Source of the DNA: Verrucomicrobiota bacterium | GTDB taxonomy: Bacteria > Verrucomicrobiota > Verrucomicrobiia > Opitutales > Coraliomargaritaceae | Direction: 5' to 3' | Length of the DNA: 36,471 nt | NCBI GenBank assembly: GCA_009908325.1 | Contig: JAAAPI010000159.1 | Span: 1 to 36,471 of the forward strand | Part shown: piece by piece, positions 34,895 to 36,471 of the stretch | Numbering within the stretch: position 1 is the first letter of the stretch | How the letters are laid out: each line of letters begins with the position of its first letter | Position numbers and translations under genes: made by a program | Notes under the pieces: model-generated | Told to the model about the DNA's origin: nothing | Database searches by the model: none | What the model saw: only the letters and a program-made list of their open reading frames with translations

Positions 34895-35440
34895 ATGCCC
34901 GACGTGCCGCCAGTTTCATCGCTCGCATCATGGGAGATATCCATGATCGATAGTTTCGTGCGTGCGGCTAGCCTGATCGGGTTGCCGCGTTCGATCGGTG
35001 AGATTTATGGTCTCCTCTACTGCAGCCCGGAGGCGATGACCTTTGACCAGATCGTCGAGCGGCTGGGTATCAGCGCAGGCTCGGTCAGCCAGGGGCTGAA
35101 GACGCTGCGCCAGCTGGGGGCGGTCAAGCTGCACTACACGCCGGGCTCACGCAAGGATCACTATCTGCCCGAGCTCTCCATGGAGCGCCTGGTGCGCGGT
35201 TTTATAAAGGATCAGTTCGCCCCCCACCTCGAATCGAGCGCTGAGCGGCTGGACCGGATTGAGGCGCAGCTGGCTGATGAAGCCGACACTCCGCTCCGGA
35301 AGCATGCAGAGCAGCGGCTCAACACCCTGCGCACCTGGCGTCGCCGAACGGAGAAGCTTCTACCGCTGGCCCTGGCCGTGCTCGCGGGTGGCCGCTCCCT
35401 GCTCTCGTCCGACGATACCGGTCCGACAGATGTCATTTAA
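34895..35440 (+). CDS. GbsR/MarR-family transcriptional regulator
   Basis: The protein has 181 residues from ATG 34895 (MPDVPPVSSLASWEISMIDS). The winged-helix domain (about 15-100) carries LIGLPRSIGEIYGLLYCSPE, then MTFDQIVERLGISAGSVSQG with recognition helix SVSQGLKTLRQLGAV and wing HYTPGSRKDHYLPE. This matches the GbsR branch of MarR-like regulators, known from control of glycine-betaine/choline uptake genes. The C-terminal half is helical and charged (ERLDRIEAQLADEADTPLRK), probably for dimerisation. It is divergent from the DUF4212/symporter pair, with 215 bp between, which makes that pair a likely target; a link to osmolyte transport is inference. The longer frame from 34772 is not supported. 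Confidence 0.87.
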   Translation: MPDVPPVSSLASWEISMIDSFVRAASLIGLPRSIGEIYGLLYCSPEAMTFDQIVERLGISAGSVSQGLKTLRQLGAVKLHYTPGSRKDHYLPELSMERLVRGFIKDQFAPHLESSAERLDRIEAQLADEADTPLRKHAEQRLNTLRTWRRRTEKLLPLALAVLAGGRSLLSSDDTGPTDVI

Positions 35441-35464
35441 ACCAAGCCAATAACTCCCCGCTCT

Positions 35465-36085
35465 ATGCTCATTCTAAGCCTGAATTCCATAAAGCTCGAA
35501 GCACCACTCAATCAGACGGGCGAGTCGCTTATCCTGACCGAGCTCGTTTTGCCGCGTAATGCGATCGCGCGCAAGACGGCGCTCAAGAGTTTCCGGCTGA
35601 CTGCTGGGAAACGGAGCCTCGTCCGGGCTCCGTTCTACGAAACAGGTCTGCTCAAGGAAAAAGTCGATGGCCCATTCGGCATTAAGGTCAGCGCGACGAC
35701 GCCAATGCGCAACGCTGAGCTCCGGCGCTTTCTGCGCGGGCTATTGGCAACCGGTTTTGAGTCATCCATGGACCTACTCTCACCCGTGTTGGCTGCGGCC
35801 ACGGGCGCATCTATCCTCGATGATTTGGCCGATGCGGCGGCCGACCGGGTGGTGGATTCCATTGCCGACGAAACGCCAGCCTTCGTCGCGGTCGGCGGTA
35901 TCGACCTGGAGAGCGATACCCTCGAAAATGGAAAAATCGCCATCCCCCTGAAATTGGCGGAAAGTATGCGCCGCTCAAACCAACCGCCGGGGCCGAAATC
36001 CCGGGAAAAACGCCGGTCCAACAGTAAGCTCTATCGCAAAGGAAGTGCCGTTGGAGAGGTCAAACTCGAGCTGCGAGTCGAATAG
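35465..36085 (+). CDS. Hypothetical protein, unrecognised
   Basis: This 206-residue protein was not recognised. It has no signal peptide and no clear membrane helix; a mildly hydrophobic stretch, MDLLSPVLAAATGASILDDL (about 102-121), could be a helix packing inside a fold. The N-terminal half is predicted to be strand-rich (MLILSLNSIKLEAPLNQTGE, SLILTELVLP, TALKSFRLTAGKRSLVRAPF, GIKVSATTP). The C-terminal third is very basic with RRSNQPPGPKSREKRRSNSK and ends GEVKLELRVE. It starts 24 bp after the GbsR-type gene on the same strand, so it may be in that operon. Codon use looks like its neighbours and the long frame supports a real gene. Confidence 0.6.
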   Translation: MLILSLNSIKLEAPLNQTGESLILTELVLPRNAIARKTALKSFRLTAGKRSLVRAPFYETGLLKEKVDGPFGIKVSATTPMRNAELRRFLRGLLATGFESSMDLLSPVLAAATGASILDDLADAAADRVVDSIADETPAFVAVGGIDLESDTLENGKIAIPLKLAESMRRSNQPPGPKSREKRRSNSKLYRKGSAVGEVKLELRVE

Positions 36086-36140
36086 TCGAGCCCGTCGCGC
36101 CGGGTGCGGCTGGAGGCAGCAACAGCCTCTGGCTGCCGCT

Positions 36141-36251
36141 CGACAAGCTGGAAGCTTGTCACTACGTTGACGTTGCGGCGGATCGACAAGCTGGAAGCTT
36201 GTCACTACGTTGCCGAATCTGCCGCTCGACAAGCTGGAAGCTTGTCACTAC
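36141..36251. repeat. Three direct REP copies, CAAGCTTG family
   Basis: cgacaagctggaagcttgtc plus actac occurs at 36141-36165, 36184-36208 and 36227-36251, spaced 43 bp apart. Each has the palindrome gacaagct-gga-agcttgtc. The last copy ends 11 bases before the start codon of the next gene, so it could affect its translation. Inverted copies are at 19111-19170. Confidence 0.9.
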
Positions 36252-36262
36252 ATCCTCCGATC

Positions 36263-36471
36263 ATGCGCAGTGACCAACCAAAACAATCCCCGAAACGCGT
36301 GCGCGTGTATCGAGGCACGGGTCCGGCAGTGCGGGATTGGGTTGTGGCCGTATCGGGCGGCCTCACCCTGGCTTTCACGGCCTGGGGGCTCGGCGGGGTG
36401 GAGGTGTGGAGCTTGCATGTGCTGCTCGCCGGGGCGGTGCTCACCCTCTTTTTCGCGCTGGGCCCCTCGCT
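36263..36471 (+). CDS. Membrane protein, N-terminal part (possibly O-antigen ligase-like)
   Basis: ATG 36263 opens a frame of 69 residues running off the window: a basic, Arg/Lys-rich start (MRSDQPKQSPKRVRVYRGTG), then two hydrophobic helices (WVVAVSGGLTLAFTAWGLG and LHVLLAGAVLTLFFALGPS) joined by GGVEVWS. The helix-GGVexWs-helix opening resembles O-antigen ligase/polymerase (Wzy/WaaL-type) proteins, but too little is present to be sure. No good Shine-Dalgarno sequence is visible, because a REP copy lies directly upstream. Confidence 0.5.
   Translation, partial: MRSDQPKQSPKRVRVYRGTGPAVRDWVVAVSGGLTLAFTAWGLGGVEVWSLHVLLAGAVLTLFFALGPS

Overview
The window is about 36.5 kb of moderately GC-rich bacterial chromosome, mostly housekeeping genes separated by repeat-rich spacers. 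Several traits fit a marine Verrucomicrobiota of the Opitutia/Puniceicoccales type: two PEP-CTERM sorted surface proteins with short VPEPA-helix-arginine tails, a GxxExxY protein, REP-associated transposases, a secreted tandem CBM6 protein, and a two-subunit sodium:solute symporter next to a GbsR-type regulator. The lineage is inferred from gene content and style, not from a marker gene.

Layout. 1-3.0 kb (minus): pheT (cut by the window edge), pheS and, upstream of them, a receiver-AAA+ protein whose key residues are degenerate. 3.2-5.3 kb (plus): sucC-sucD. 5.3-6.5 kb (minus): two PEP-CTERM proteins. 7.0-11.05 kb (minus): four genes encoding an M42 aminopeptidase, a RimB-like retropepsin, RimK fused to a C-terminal TrkA_C/RCK_C-like domain, and an M14-like succinylglutamate desuccinylase/aspartoacylase homologue. 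I read this as a possible protein (poly)glutamylation and trimming module. 11.1-12.4 kb: a REP-associated transposase (RAYT) with its REP/BIME arrays on both sides. 12.4-17 kb (plus): leuB, a GxxExxY gene inside a 450-bp inverted-repeat element, and an unusually long alaS. 17.5-18.5 kb (minus): tandem CBM6 protein with a clear promoter and terminator. 18.6-20.2 kb: remnants of a second RAYT, a truncated ammonium transporter and REP repeats. 20.2-23.5 kb (plus): carB. 23.7-26.5 kb (minus): a protein of about eight helicase-associated (HA) repeats, and trpF. 26.8-30.3 kb (plus): manC-type guanylyltransferase, ruvX, tRNA-Gly(TCC), deoC, a Cdd1/HhH protein and a LON-substrate-binding-domain protein. 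30.4-36.5 kb: LolA-like protein, YbdG-type MscS channel, symporter large subunit (broken by an internal deletion and frameshift), its DUF4212 small subunit, a GbsR/MarR regulator, an unknown protein and the start of a membrane protein.

The main points of interest are: (i) the GxxExxY gene bounded by about 32-bp inverted repeats, with an 81-bp gene-less relative of the same ends between pheS and pheT, which looks like an autonomous/non-autonomous element pair; (ii) the RimK-centred cluster with a regulatory-domain fusion; (iii) in-frame insertions in alaS; (iv) the stand-alone HA-repeat protein; and (v) several distinct palindromic repeat families, some of which form or touch start and stop codons of host genes. 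No CRISPR array, rRNA or prophage was seen.
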